A stretch of DNA of 64,000 nucleotides from contig NZ_JADQDP010000004.1 of the NCBI RefSeq assembly GCF_015694735.1, positions 186,001 to 250,000 of the forward strand, read 5' to 3'. A program made the translations under genes and the position numbers. Of this stretch, positions 27,497-35,492 are shown in pieces (positions within the stretch are counted from its first letter, which is position 1; the number at the start of each line of letters is the position of its first letter). The DNA comes from Hymenobacter properus. Its GTDB lineage: Bacteria > Bacteroidota > Bacteroidia > Cytophagales > Hymenobacteraceae. Below the pieces are notes generated by a model, which worked only from the letters and a program-made list of their open reading frames with translations, had not been told where the DNA came from and searched no databases.

Positions 27497-28486
27497 TCAA
27501 TAATAAACCTGATTAGTTGTACTGCCTTGCCTATAATAAAAAAGGGGCAAATCAATCGTATAAGAGGCACTTCCTTTGAGGGCTAGGAATAGAATAAAAT
27601 TAAAATCGTAGTCCTCGTAAGCAGTAAAATAAAAATTATCAGGAGAAGGCCACTTAACATACGCGGCCAGTTCTTTTCGATATGCTACATGTCCTCCAGA
27701 AGCCTGGAAATCTCCTATTGAATAGTCTCCAAAATTGATTCCATATATTTTACGAGTCGAGAAAAGCTGATGCTCAAACATTGCTGCTTGTCTCTCTTTT
27801 AGTTTATCTGGAGTGTAAATACGCTGCATCAATTCAGACGTAACGAACTGTCGAATATACGGAAAGAACCCCCCTCTAAACTGAACAAAACCTATATTCA
27901 AATGATACAAATTATCATGTAACTTGAATAGCTTTTTAGTGAATTCTATTCTCTGCGGATGCGAAACATCGTCGGCGTCGTGCATTATGAGAATGGCGCC
28001 AGATGCTACATCAGCACCTAGCTGCCGAGCTCTTCCAGCATAAAGCTTTTGATTAGCAATTACAAGCTTGATTTCTAGATGAGCTTTAAACTCATCAACA
28101 AGAGTTTCTAATCCGCTTTTGGAAATATTGGTGGAAATGTCGTCAACAATAATCACTTCCTCTGGCTTGACTGTTTGCGTGGCTAGCGCAGCTAAAGCTT
28201 CACGCAAAAAGACAGGTTGATTGTAGTGAGGAATGATTACCGAAACCGTTGGCTCAACGAGGGGAGGAAGCAAAGGAATTTTGCCAATTTTATCCAAGCT
28301 TTGCTTGATTGCCACCGCTTCGCTCGGAAGGCCATCCGGCAATTGGCATGAATCAAGGAATAAGCTAAAATAAAATTGTCTTAATTTTGCAGAGCTATCA
28401 GCTATTTGGCTTTTATCGTATAGTGCATACAGGCTCATTACAAAACCCTTTGCCAATCCACCTACCTTCCTAATCATCTCAGACAT
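27497..28486 (-). CDS. Glycosyltransferase family 2 (AT-rich)
   Basis: The protein has 329 residues. A helical N-terminal extension of about 75 residues precedes the GT-A domain: PTVSVIIPHYNQPVFLREAL, VIIVDDIST, and the metal site ILIMHDADDVSHPQR. The C-terminal part has GDFQASGGHVAYRKELAAY and AYEDYDFNFILFLALKG, where the ED pair is the likely catalytic base region. The gene shares the AT-rich composition of flippase copy 2 and probably came with it. gmd lies 82 nt upstream. Confidence 0.85.
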   Translation of the reverse strand: MSEMIRKVGGLAKGFVMSLYALYDKSQIADSSAKLRQFYFSLFLDSCQLPDGLPSEAVAIKQSLDKIGKIPLLPPLVEPTVSVIIPHYNQPVFLREALAALATQTVKPEEVIIVDDISTNISKSGLETLVDEFKAHLEIKLVIANQKLYAGRARQLGADVASGAILIMHDADDVSHPQRIEFTKKLFKLHDNLYHLNIGFVQFRGGFFPYIRQFVTSELMQRIYTPDKLKERQAAMFEHQLFSTRKIYGINFGDYSIGDFQASGGHVAYRKELAAYVKWPSPDNFYFTAYEDYDFNFILFLALKGSASYTIDLPLFYYRQGSTTNQVYY

Positions 28487-28568
28487 ATTTGTCTGTTAAT
28501 AGCTAACAAACTTAGGTTTGCTTTGCAAGAAGTGTTGACACAAAAATTCAGGAGCATTCCCACCCTTT

Positions 28569-29693
28569 TTATTGGTGTTGCTCGTGCTGGTAGTTGACCT
28601 TGTGCCCCCCCCTTAGCAGGTAAGCATCTCGCTGGAACAAGGCGACATCTGCCCGCACCATATCCTGTACCAGGGCGGGCAGGTCGTGCCGGGGCTCCCA
28701 GCCCAATTTGGCCTTGCACTTGGCGGGGTCGCCAATGAGCAAGTCTACTTCAGTCGGGCGAAAGTAGGCCGGGTCGACACGACACACTACTTGCCCAGCG
28801 GGCACCTGAAACTCGGGGTTGGCGCAGGCTACTACACGGCCGATTTCCGCTACTCCTTCGCCTTCAAACGCCACTTCAATTCCCACTTCGGCAAAGGCCA
28901 TGCGCACGAAGTCGCGTACGGTTGTCGTTACGCCAGTGGCAATGACAAAATCTTCCGGTGTGTCTTGCTGCAGAATCAGCCACATAGCTTCCACATAGTC
29001 CTTGGCGTGGCCCCAGTCGCGCTTGGCGTCGAGATTGCCTAGGGCGATATCATCACGCATGCCCAGCGCAATCTGCGCCACGCCGCGGGTAATTTTGCGG
29101 GTCACGAAGGTTTCGCCGCGCAACGGGCTTTCGTGGTTAAACAAGATGCCGTTGCAGGCATACATACCGTAGGCTTCGCGGTAGTTTACCGTAATCCAGA
29201 AACCGTACATCTTGGCCACGGCGTAGGGCGAGCGGGGGTAGAAGGGGGTCTTTTCCGACTGAGGCACTTCCTGCACCAGGCCGTAGAGCTCCGACGTGCT
29301 GGCTTGGTAAATGCGCGTCTTCTTAGTCAGGTTCAACAGCCGCACGGCTTCCAGAATGCGCAGCGTGCCAATGCCATCCACGTCGGCGACATACTCCGGC
29401 GAGTCGAAAGACACCTTTACGTGCGACATGGCCCCCAGATTGTAAATCTCATCCGGCTGCACTTCCTGAATAATGCGAATCAGGTTGGTAGAATCGGTCA
29501 GGTCGCCGTAATGGTTGGTCAAGCGCGGGTTTTTCTCGCCGCGGTCGCTTGCAATCAGATGGTCAATGCGGTCGGTATTGAACAATGACGAACGGCGTTT
29601 GATACCATGCACTTCGTAGCCTTTTCCAAGGAGAAGCTCGGCCAAATAAGCTCCGTCCTGGCCAGTAATTCCAGTGATAAGGGCTACTTTCAT
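28569..29693 (-). CDS. gmd: GDP-mannose 4,6-dehydratase
   Basis: This short-chain dehydrogenase converts GDP-mannose to GDP-4-keto-6-deoxymannose, the branch point for GDP-fucose, GDP-rhamnose and GDP-perosamine. It has 374 residues, the family length. It opens VALITGITGQDGAYLAELLL (NADP-binding GxxGxxG), then VHGIKRRSSLFNTDRIDHL, the Thr/Ser and Tyr-Lys catalytic part in YQASTSELYG and YPRSPYAVAKMY, and NGILFNHESPLRGETFVTRK. Candidate users of the product in the window are the reductase at 32011 and the DegT aminotransferase at 32959. Confidence 0.96.
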   Translation of the reverse strand: MKVALITGITGQDGAYLAELLLGKGYEVHGIKRRSSLFNTDRIDHLIASDRGEKNPRLTNHYGDLTDSTNLIRIIQEVQPDEIYNLGAMSHVKVSFDSPEYVADVDGIGTLRILEAVRLLNLTKKTRIYQASTSELYGLVQEVPQSEKTPFYPRSPYAVAKMYGFWITVNYREAYGMYACNGILFNHESPLRGETFVTRKITRGVAQIALGMRDDIALGNLDAKRDWGHAKDYVEAMWLILQQDTPEDFVIATGVTTTVRDFVRMAFAEVGIEVAFEGEGVAEIGRVVACANPEFQVPAGQVVCRVDPAYFRPTEVDLLIGDPAKCKAKLGWEPRHDLPALVQDMVRADVALFQRDAYLLRGGHKVNYQHEQHQ

Positions 29694-30319
29694 ATCAGAC
29701 GATGGGGTAAAATTTTTAATCCTGCAAACAAGTACAGGGCAAAAGGAATAGAAGAAAAAACTGGGGAAGTGGTTATATCACTTTTGTTATCGCATTGACA
29801 TGAAGAGAAATATCTTCCCAAATCAACGCTCAACACCATGATAAACTCGCAATGCACCCCGAACGGGTCCAGATTCGCTGACTGGTTTACGGGACTTATT
29901 CACCAACGCTCTAACCACCCCGCACCAAGCCGCCGCACCATCCCTATTTGGGGTACGATGTGGCGCGGGCAGGCTAATTGATTGTGTACAGATGCGGCGT
30001 CTTCTACGCAACGCTTCTCCGCGAGCCTGGCGATGGCACAAACCAATCGACGGAGCAAAGGTAACTCAAAATGATGACTGGCAAGCAACTCATTTCGCCG
30101 GCCAACGCCCCTTCGCCCCGTTTATGGCATCACTCAACACCCAAATAATATTCTGATAATCAAGTTAATAATTGACAATCAGCACCCATGACGTGCTCAC
30201 CCGGCAACCGGATAGTATGGCCCAGGTCTTGGCCCCGCCATCGCCGGGCTCCCCCGAAATTGCTTCCCAATACCTAAGCTTGTCGTCTGGCCTTTCTGGC
30301 GTAGCTGGGGTCTGGCGGC
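29694..30319. other. Intergenic region without a supported gene
   Basis: About 625 nt between gmd and a GT2 gene, both on the minus strand. The first 130 nt next to gmd are AT-rich and probably carry its promoter. The middle (29820-30090) has short open frames on both strands with no recognisable product. The rest has a mixed composition. I see no tRNA, terminator or repeat. It could be a decayed mobile element, but I found no terminal repeats to support that. Confidence 0.5.
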
Positions 30320-31318
30320 CTACTCGGCCGTCAGCGCCTTCGTGATTTGATTGGCTTTGAAGAGAAACTGAGTCGGATTGGCCGCGTTGTGCGCGGCCAT
30401 AAACTTATCGGCCACCTCAAAAGCGACCGACAGGCGCGTGGCGTCGTCGAGAGCCGAACCGCCCGTGTAACCCGTGCTCATGCTACTATTGCCCTGGTAT
30501 TGAGGCCGCTTGAGTACGTCGAATAGAATGCGCTTCAGGGGCCGCAAAGGCTTTTTCAACATGTCGAGCGGAACGCGCTGTTTCAGCACGTTTTTCAGGC
30601 TGCTGTAGCGTTTGTCGTAGTAGTAGCGAATGCGGTCGGCTTCTTCGTCGCTGGCCCGGCGTCCGTTCTTGCCGCTGTTCATCAGCCGGAAATTGCTTTG
30701 CGGGTTCTCCAAGCGTACGCTTATGATGGCTGTGCTCCAGGCCAGGTTTACGTTGAGGCTGGTGATGCGATAAGTAAACTCGGTGTCAACCTGAACGCTG
30801 CCCGTGTGCAGCAAGCCGGTCAGGGCCAGCGACTCGCGCCGGATAATCAGGGGCAGGCCAATCATCCATACCACCTCTTTCTGGTCGAGCCAGCGCCGGA
30901 AATTATCGGCCACGTCGTCGTACAGGCTCACGGTTTCCAGGTGTTCCAGATGAATCAGGCCGGTATTGCCCGTCAGCACGTCTACTTCCGGGTTGGCCAG
31001 CATGAATTGCTTGGCCTCGGCAATGGCCGGGTAGCAGAAAGCGTCGTCGTCGGTGATGAGCTTAAGCAGTACGCCCCGGGCCCGCATAAAGCCTTTGTTG
31101 AAGCCGTGGGCCTCGCCTTTGTCGCGCTCCGAAACGAATTGCTGAATTTTCCCGGCCTCAAACAAGGCCTGCAGGTATTCTTTGGTGCCGTCGCTGCTGC
31201 CTCCGTCGCACACCACAATCTCTTCGTCGGGCTGCCGGGCCGCAATCAGCCGCTCGGTCACCTGCCGGAGAAAAGGCAGCTTGTTGTAAGTTGTCAGAAC
31301 GTAGGAAAGCGTGTACAT
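30320..31318 (-). CDS. Glycosyltransferase family 2
   Basis: The protein has 332 residues from the ATG at 31318, which gives the standard GT2 start MYTLSYVLTTYNKLPFLRQV. The nucleotide-binding EEIVVCDGGSSDGTKEYLQA and the DXD-type LLKLITDDDAFCYPAIAEAK are present, and VDTEFTYRITS sits in the acceptor half. The C-terminal 100 residues are charged (RRASDEEADRIRYYYDKRYS) and lack membrane helices. The open frame extends far upstream to 31567, but that part overlaps the acetyltransferase gene and has a composition typical of an antisense frame. Confidence 0.87.
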   Translation of the reverse strand: MYTLSYVLTTYNKLPFLRQVTERLIAARQPDEEIVVCDGGSSDGTKEYLQALFEAGKIQQFVSERDKGEAHGFNKGFMRARGVLLKLITDDDAFCYPAIAEAKQFMLANPEVDVLTGNTGLIHLEHLETVSLYDDVADNFRRWLDQKEVVWMIGLPLIIRRESLALTGLLHTGSVQVDTEFTYRITSLNVNLAWSTAIISVRLENPQSNFRLMNSGKNGRRASDEEADRIRYYYDKRYSSLKNVLKQRVPLDMLKKPLRPLKRILFDVLKRPQYQGNSSMSTGYTGGSALDDATRLSVAFEVADKFMAAHNAANPTQFLFKANQITKALTAE

Positions 31319-31365
31319 AAGGGAAAAGGAGTTAGGAAAGGGGCCGCCGGAACAGTGCTGCCGTA

Positions 31366-31929
31366 TCAGTAGCCCAGGCGGCGGGCATACTCCAGCATCT
31401 TCTCGCGCGGGCGCACCTTGATGGGCCGGGCGGGCACTCCTACGTACACCGTCCACGGCTCCGTGTCTTCCGTCACGAAAGAGCAGGCGCCTACCACGCT
31501 GCCCTCGCCCAACGTCACGTTGGGCATGATGACGACGTTGGTGCCCACTCCCGCGAAGCGCCCGCACCGGATGGTGCCAAAATCAACGGAGTCCCGAAAC
31601 TCATCGGGCACCGTCACGCTGGTAAACCCGTCGCCCATAAACCGGTCGGAGCCGCAAATGAGCCGGCTGCCGGCGGCTATGGTCACGAAGTCTTCCACTA
31701 TCAGCGTGCTCTGGGCCCCGCCGATGCAGGTGATGTAGGGCGAGAGGTGCACGTAGTCGCCGATTTGCGCGGCCGTGGTCAGGTACACCCCCGAATCGAT
31801 GGCCACGTGGCGGCCCACGGTCACCAGATGCGGCCGGCGTATTTCAACATTGGCGCTGATGAACACGTCTTCACCGCAGCTTTTGAGCAGTGTCTGGTCA
31901 TATTGGGCCGAACCGGAAATGGCTGCCAT
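31366..31929 (-). CDS. Hexapeptide-repeat (LbH) acyltransferase
   Basis: The protein has 187 residues built of left-handed beta-helix turns: DVFISANVEIRRPHLVTVGR, HVAIDSGVYLTTAAQIGDYV, then VGTNVVIMPNVTLGEGSVVG and the end VYVGVPARPIKVR. This is the pattern of sugar O- or N-acetyltransferases that use acetyl-CoA. The conserved catalytic His is not obvious; HLSPY at about 81 is one candidate. It lies between a GT2 gene and the nucleotide-sugar reductase, so it could N-acetylate the amino sugar made by the DegT enzyme at 32959 (as PerB does for perosamine) or O-acetylate the glycan. Confidence 0.82.
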   Translation of the reverse strand: MAAISGSAQYDQTLLKSCGEDVFISANVEIRRPHLVTVGRHVAIDSGVYLTTAAQIGDYVHLSPYITCIGGAQSTLIVEDFVTIAAGSRLICGSDRFMGDGFTSVTVPDEFRDSVDFGTIRCGRFAGVGTNVVIMPNVTLGEGSVVGACSFVTEDTEPWTVYVGVPARPIKVRPREKMLEYARRLGY

Positions 31930-32010
31930 GGATAAAAAACGATTGGGTTGATAATGGCCGCAACGTGAGCAACAGCGCCGTTACTCGCATTGCGGCTAAT
32001 GGCCAAGACT

Positions 32011-32943
32011 TTAGTACGGGAATACCGATTCGTAGTAAGCAATGGTATTGGCAATACCCTGCTCGAAGTCGGTAAATTCAAAGCTCGGAAATACCTGCCG
32101 GAAACGGGTATCGTCCATCACTTTCTTGGGCGCACCGTCGGGCTTGGTGTGGTCCCACACCACGCGGCCTTGGTAGTCGAACTTGCTCTGGATAATGTCC
32201 ACCAGCTCCTTTACGCTGAGGCCATCGTTCTGGGCCACGTTGAGCGGAGTTTCCAGCCCGGAGCGGTCGGGCTGCTCCAGCACGGCGCGCACAATGCGGG
32301 CAAAGTCCGGGGCGTAGAGCCACTCGCGGATGGCTACGCCCGTGCCCCAGATGGGCAGCTCGGGCTGCGCAATTTTCTCAGCCTTCACGAACTTCGAAAT
32401 CAGCGCATTGAGGGCGTGCGCCTTGTTCGGGTCGGTTGAGTCGTATGGCCCATACATGTTGGGCGTGAGCAGGTTGATGCTGCGGATGCCGTACTGCATC
32501 TGAAAGCACTCGGCAGTAGCCCACAGCAGGCGGCGGGTGGCGCCGTAGCTCAGCACCGAGCGGTGCAGGTGGCCGTCCCACCACTCGTCTTCGCGGAAGA
32601 GGTCGGCTTTGGCGGGGTAGGCGCAATTGGCAATCGGATTGATAACCAGGGCCTGCGGGCAGGCGGTGGCGATGGCCTCGTACATCCCCAGAATCATGCG
32701 CGAGTTATCGGCTACTACGGTGGCGGCCTTCTCGGTCACGTAATTCAGGCTGCCCACGTGGGCGGCGCAATTGACGATGTGCGTGGGCTGATGCACGCGC
32801 AGAAACGCGGTGACAGCATCGGCGTCGCGCAGGTCGAGACCGTCGCGGAGAGAACTCTCAATGACTTCAATCTGATGCTGGCGCAGCTCGTTGGCCACGT
32901 TGCGGCCGGCGAAGCCCTGGGCCCCAAACAATACAACTTTCAT
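32011..32943 (-). CDS. GDP-L-fucose synthase-like SDR with altered catalytic residues
   Basis: The protein has 310 residues from the ATG at 32943. GAQGFAG at 7-13 binds NADP. The C-terminal half tracks GDP-L-fucose synthase closely: LTPNMYGPYD, DPNKAHALNALI (His176), and WDHTKPDGAPKKVMDDTR. But the active site differs. E. coli Fcl has Ser107-Ser-Cys109 and Tyr136-x3-Lys140. By eye the equivalents here are Ala105-Asn-Cys107 and Tyr133-x3-Arg137, so Ser and Lys are replaced. It may be a reductase or epimerase of changed specificity, or inactive. It is in the same minus-strand run as gmd and 15 nt from the DegT gene, which suggests a GDP-4-keto-6-deoxymannose-derived substrate. Confidence 0.75.
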   Translation of the reverse strand: MKVVLFGAQGFAGRNVANELRQHQIEVIESSLRDGLDLRDADAVTAFLRVHQPTHIVNCAAHVGSLNYVTEKAATVVADNSRMILGMYEAIATACPQALVINPIANCAYPAKADLFREDEWWDGHLHRSVLSYGATRRLLWATAECFQMQYGIRSINLLTPNMYGPYDSTDPNKAHALNALISKFVKAEKIAQPELPIWGTGVAIREWLYAPDFARIVRAVLEQPDRSGLETPLNVAQNDGLSVKELVDIIQSKFDYQGRVVWDHTKPDGAPKKVMDDTRFRQVFPSFEFTDFEQGIANTIAYYESVFPY

Positions 32944-32958
32944 AAACGGCACAGGGGC

Positions 32959-34101
32959 TTACCAGCCTTGTTTGATGGTGCGAATGATGTAGTCCACCTG
33001 CTCGGCGGTGAGGTCGTCGTGCAGCGGCACGTGCACCTGTGTTTCGTCGAAGCGGCGCTGCTGCACCAAATCCATTCGTTTGCCGCCAAACAGGGTGTTG
33101 CGGTCAATGCCGTCGTGCACCACCGAGGATGCAATGCCGTGCGCCTTCAGGTGGCGCATAAAGGCAGGGCGGTTTTCGACGTGGAACCCGAACAGCCAGT
33201 TGGCGCTCTCTCGGTCGGACTGGTGCTCGAAATGCTTCAGGCCGGGCACGTTGGCCAGCCCCTGCTGGTACTGCGCCACCAGCTGCCGCCGGTGCGCCAT
33301 GCGCTCCTCAAACCCGTTGAGGTTGGCCAGCCCGAGGGTGGCCGCGTAGTCCGACAGGTGGTACTTGTAGCCTACGTCGGTCAGGTCGTACACCCGCTCG
33401 CCGGTTTCCGATACCGGCGAGTTGGCCCGGTCAATGCCGAACCAGCGACGCCGAAAGACTTCGCGGGCTTTGGCCGGGTCGAGAGCGCACAGGGCGCCCC
33501 CGTCGCCGGTAGTCAGGTGCTTGATGGCCTGAAAGCTAAAGCAGGTATAATCGGAGATGGCGCCGATGGCTTGGCCCCGGTAGGTGGCGCCGATGGCGTG
33601 GGCCGCATCTTCGATGACCGCCAGGCCGTGGCGGGCCGCAATGGCCCGGATTTCGTCCATGTCGCACGGGTAGCCGCCCCAGTGCACGGCCATAATGGCC
33701 TTGGTGCGCGCCGTGATGCGGTGCTCGATGTCGGCGGGGTTGATGTTGCCGTTTTCGTAGTAAATGTCGGCAAAAACGGGTTTGGCCCCGGTTTGAACAA
33801 TGGTTATTGCCGAAGCAATGAAGGTTTGGGCCGACAGGATAACTTCATCGCCGGCGCCTACCCCGGCCACTTCGAGGGCCAGGTGCAAGGCACTGGTCCC
33901 GCTGTTGAGCGCCGCCGGGTGCACCAGCCCAAACCGCTCGGCTAGCTGCTCCTCAAACGCTTTAACTTGCTTGCCTTCGCTGAGCATGGTGCTGGCCAGC
34001 ACTTCGGCAACCCGCTGAGGCGCCGAGGGATGTACGAAGGTGGAAAACATTGAAATGGGCTTCTCGCCTGGCGCAAGAGGCGTGCTGGTGCTATCGGTCA
34101 T
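32959..34101 (-). CDS. DegT/DnrJ/EryC1 aminotransferase, possible GDP-perosamine synthase type
   Basis: The protein has 380 residues from the ATG at 34101. It is a PLP sugar aminotransferase: ALNSGTSALHLALEVAGVGA, VIEDAAHAIGATYRG, and the PLP lysine in CFSFQAIKHLTTGDGGALCA. Having Lys here, it is an aminotransferase and not a ColD-type dehydratase. With gmd in the same locus the likely substrate is GDP-4-keto-6-deoxymannose, giving GDP-perosamine, and the acetyltransferase at 31366 could then give the N-acetyl form. The donor sugar is inferred from context only. An upstream open frame to 34218 has no family match. Confidence 0.82.
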   Translation of the reverse strand: MTDSTSTPLAPGEKPISMFSTFVHPSAPQRVAEVLASTMLSEGKQVKAFEEQLAERFGLVHPAALNSGTSALHLALEVAGVGAGDEVILSAQTFIASAITIVQTGAKPVFADIYYENGNINPADIEHRITARTKAIMAVHWGGYPCDMDEIRAIAARHGLAVIEDAAHAIGATYRGQAIGAISDYTCFSFQAIKHLTTGDGGALCALDPAKAREVFRRRWFGIDRANSPVSETGERVYDLTDVGYKYHLSDYAATLGLANLNGFEERMAHRRQLVAQYQQGLANVPGLKHFEHQSDRESANWLFGFHVENRPAFMRHLKAHGIASSVVHDGIDRNTLFGGKRMDLVQQRRFDETQVHVPLHDDLTAEQVDYIIRTIKQGW

Positions 34102-34475
34102 GGTATTATCGTGAATGGGCAAAGATACCACGGCGAATTTGCCCTTAAGGGCCGGTCGGCGAATAACCCAGCAAAAAGCGCCCGGCCCGGCCGGGCAGCC
34201 GGACGCTTCGGCTGGCATTTCCGGCCCAGGCTAAAGGCCACGCCATCCCATTTCCTGCCCCGATTAAGCGGCGCGGGCTGGTCTTTGCTTCCTGCTGCGG
34301 AAGCGCTGCGCCTTGCGGGCCGGTCAAATGCTGACCGGCCCAACCGCTCGTTTTGCAGCGGCCGGCCGCCCCTTTCCGCTACGCGCTAGGCTACTGTGGC
34401 AAATGCCGAGTAGTTTTGCCAGGCGGCCCGGGCTGGCAGCAACGCTGCGCCCTGCCCGGGCCGGCCTTCTCCCCT
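34102..34475. other. Divergent intergenic region
   Basis: About 374 nt between the DegT gene (minus) and a glycosyltransferase gene (plus). It is very GC-rich, with short self-complementary stretches such as CCCGGCCCGGCCGGGC near 34176. TAGTTTTG at 34411-34418 fits the -7 consensus TAnnTTTG for the plus-strand gene, but lacks a clear -33 partner. No gene is visible. Confidence 0.5.
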
Positions 34476-35486
34476 ATGACCAACCTCGTCATTCTCTCCT
34501 ACGGGAGCCGAAACGAATACCGCCGGGCGGTGTTCGCGGTGCTAAGCTTCTTTAGCTACTACGAAGCCGACGAGCCCCTGCCGCCGGTGCGGGTGCTGTT
34601 GTTCACCGACCGCACCGACTACTTCTCGCAATACCTGGGGCACCTGCCGGTCGAGTACGTCATTCTCACGCCCGAGCAGCAAACCGAGATGATGGGAACC
34701 GTGGGTTACCGCCACCGCATCAAGGCAGTGGTGGTAGGCGACGTGCTGCGGCAGCACCCGACCAACAATCTGTTATTCTTCGACTCTGATACGTTCTTCA
34801 CCCGCCACCCCGGCCCGCTGCTGGCCAGCATAAAGCCAGGCTTCAGCGTCATGCACACCGTGGAGTTTACCTTCGAGGACAATGCCCATATGGCGCTGCC
34901 CGGCAGCAAAACGGTGCGTGACTTCATCACCGCGCTCGAAGCACACCCCTTCCACACCTCCCGCGGCGAAGAACGGTTTGTAGGCACCCAGCAGTGCTGG
35001 AACTCCGGCGTGCTGGGCTTGGCACCGAGCGTGATACCCTACCTGCCCGACGTGTACCAGCTCATCGACTACCTATACGCGGCGTCGCACTGGCACATCA
35101 TCGAGCAGATTGCCTTCTCGCTCATCCTGCAAACCCGCGATACCATCCTTCCGGCCGAAGACTACGTGTACCACTACTGGGAAGGCAGCAAGAAAATGGC
35201 CGCCGACGCCCTGCTCGCGCACACGTTCGACCACGGGTTTGTCAGCCTCCCGGCTCCGGCCCAACGAGCCAAGGTGCAACAGCTGGTGGCGCAGCTGCCA
35301 ACGGCCATTCCGGCCTATCTGGCGGAACACCGCGAAATTGGCCTGAAGGAGCACGCCATCAACTCGTTCAATGCCGGGCAATACGCCGCCGGCTACCGCG
35401 CGGCTCTCGGCTATCTAATGAAGTGCCCTAATGACCGAAAATTCTGGCGAGATGTGCTTTATCATACCAAAAAGAAGTTTAAATAA
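34476..35486 (+). CDS. Glycosyltransferase-like protein (GT-A fold, DXD motif)
   Basis: The protein has 336 residues. It opens MTNLVILSYGSRNEYRRAVF and the likely metal-binding DXD site is NNLLFFDSDTFFTRHPGPLL at about 95-110. TQQCWNSGVLGLAP is reminiscent of GT8-type acceptor regions, and the end is Lys-rich. I recognise the fold class but not a named family. The open frame begins upstream at 34353, but the region before 34476 shows no protein-like features. It is 6 nt upstream of the acyltransferase and likely co-transcribed with it, away from the main minus-strand operons. Confidence 0.7.
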   Translation: MTNLVILSYGSRNEYRRAVFAVLSFFSYYEADEPLPPVRVLLFTDRTDYFSQYLGHLPVEYVILTPEQQTEMMGTVGYRHRIKAVVVGDVLRQHPTNNLLFFDSDTFFTRHPGPLLASIKPGFSVMHTVEFTFEDNAHMALPGSKTVRDFITALEAHPFHTSRGEERFVGTQQCWNSGVLGLAPSVIPYLPDVYQLIDYLYAASHWHIIEQIAFSLILQTRDTILPAEDYVYHYWEGSKKMAADALLAHTFDHGFVSLPAPAQRAKVQQLVAQLPTAIPAYLAEHREIGLKEHAINSFNAGQYAAGYRAALGYLMKCPNDRKFWRDVLYHTKKKFK

Positions 35487-35492
35487 AATTTG

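Noticed and set aside
29820..30090. Possible remnant of a mobile element or short gene upstream of gmd
   Set aside because: Short frames on both strands give no recognisable product and no terminal repeats flank the stretch, so it is left as unassigned intergenic sequence.
32959..34101. DegT protein as a ColD-type 3-dehydratase (GDP-colitose pathway)
   Set aside because: ColD has His in place of the PLP lysine; here the lysine is present (FSFQAIKHLTTG).
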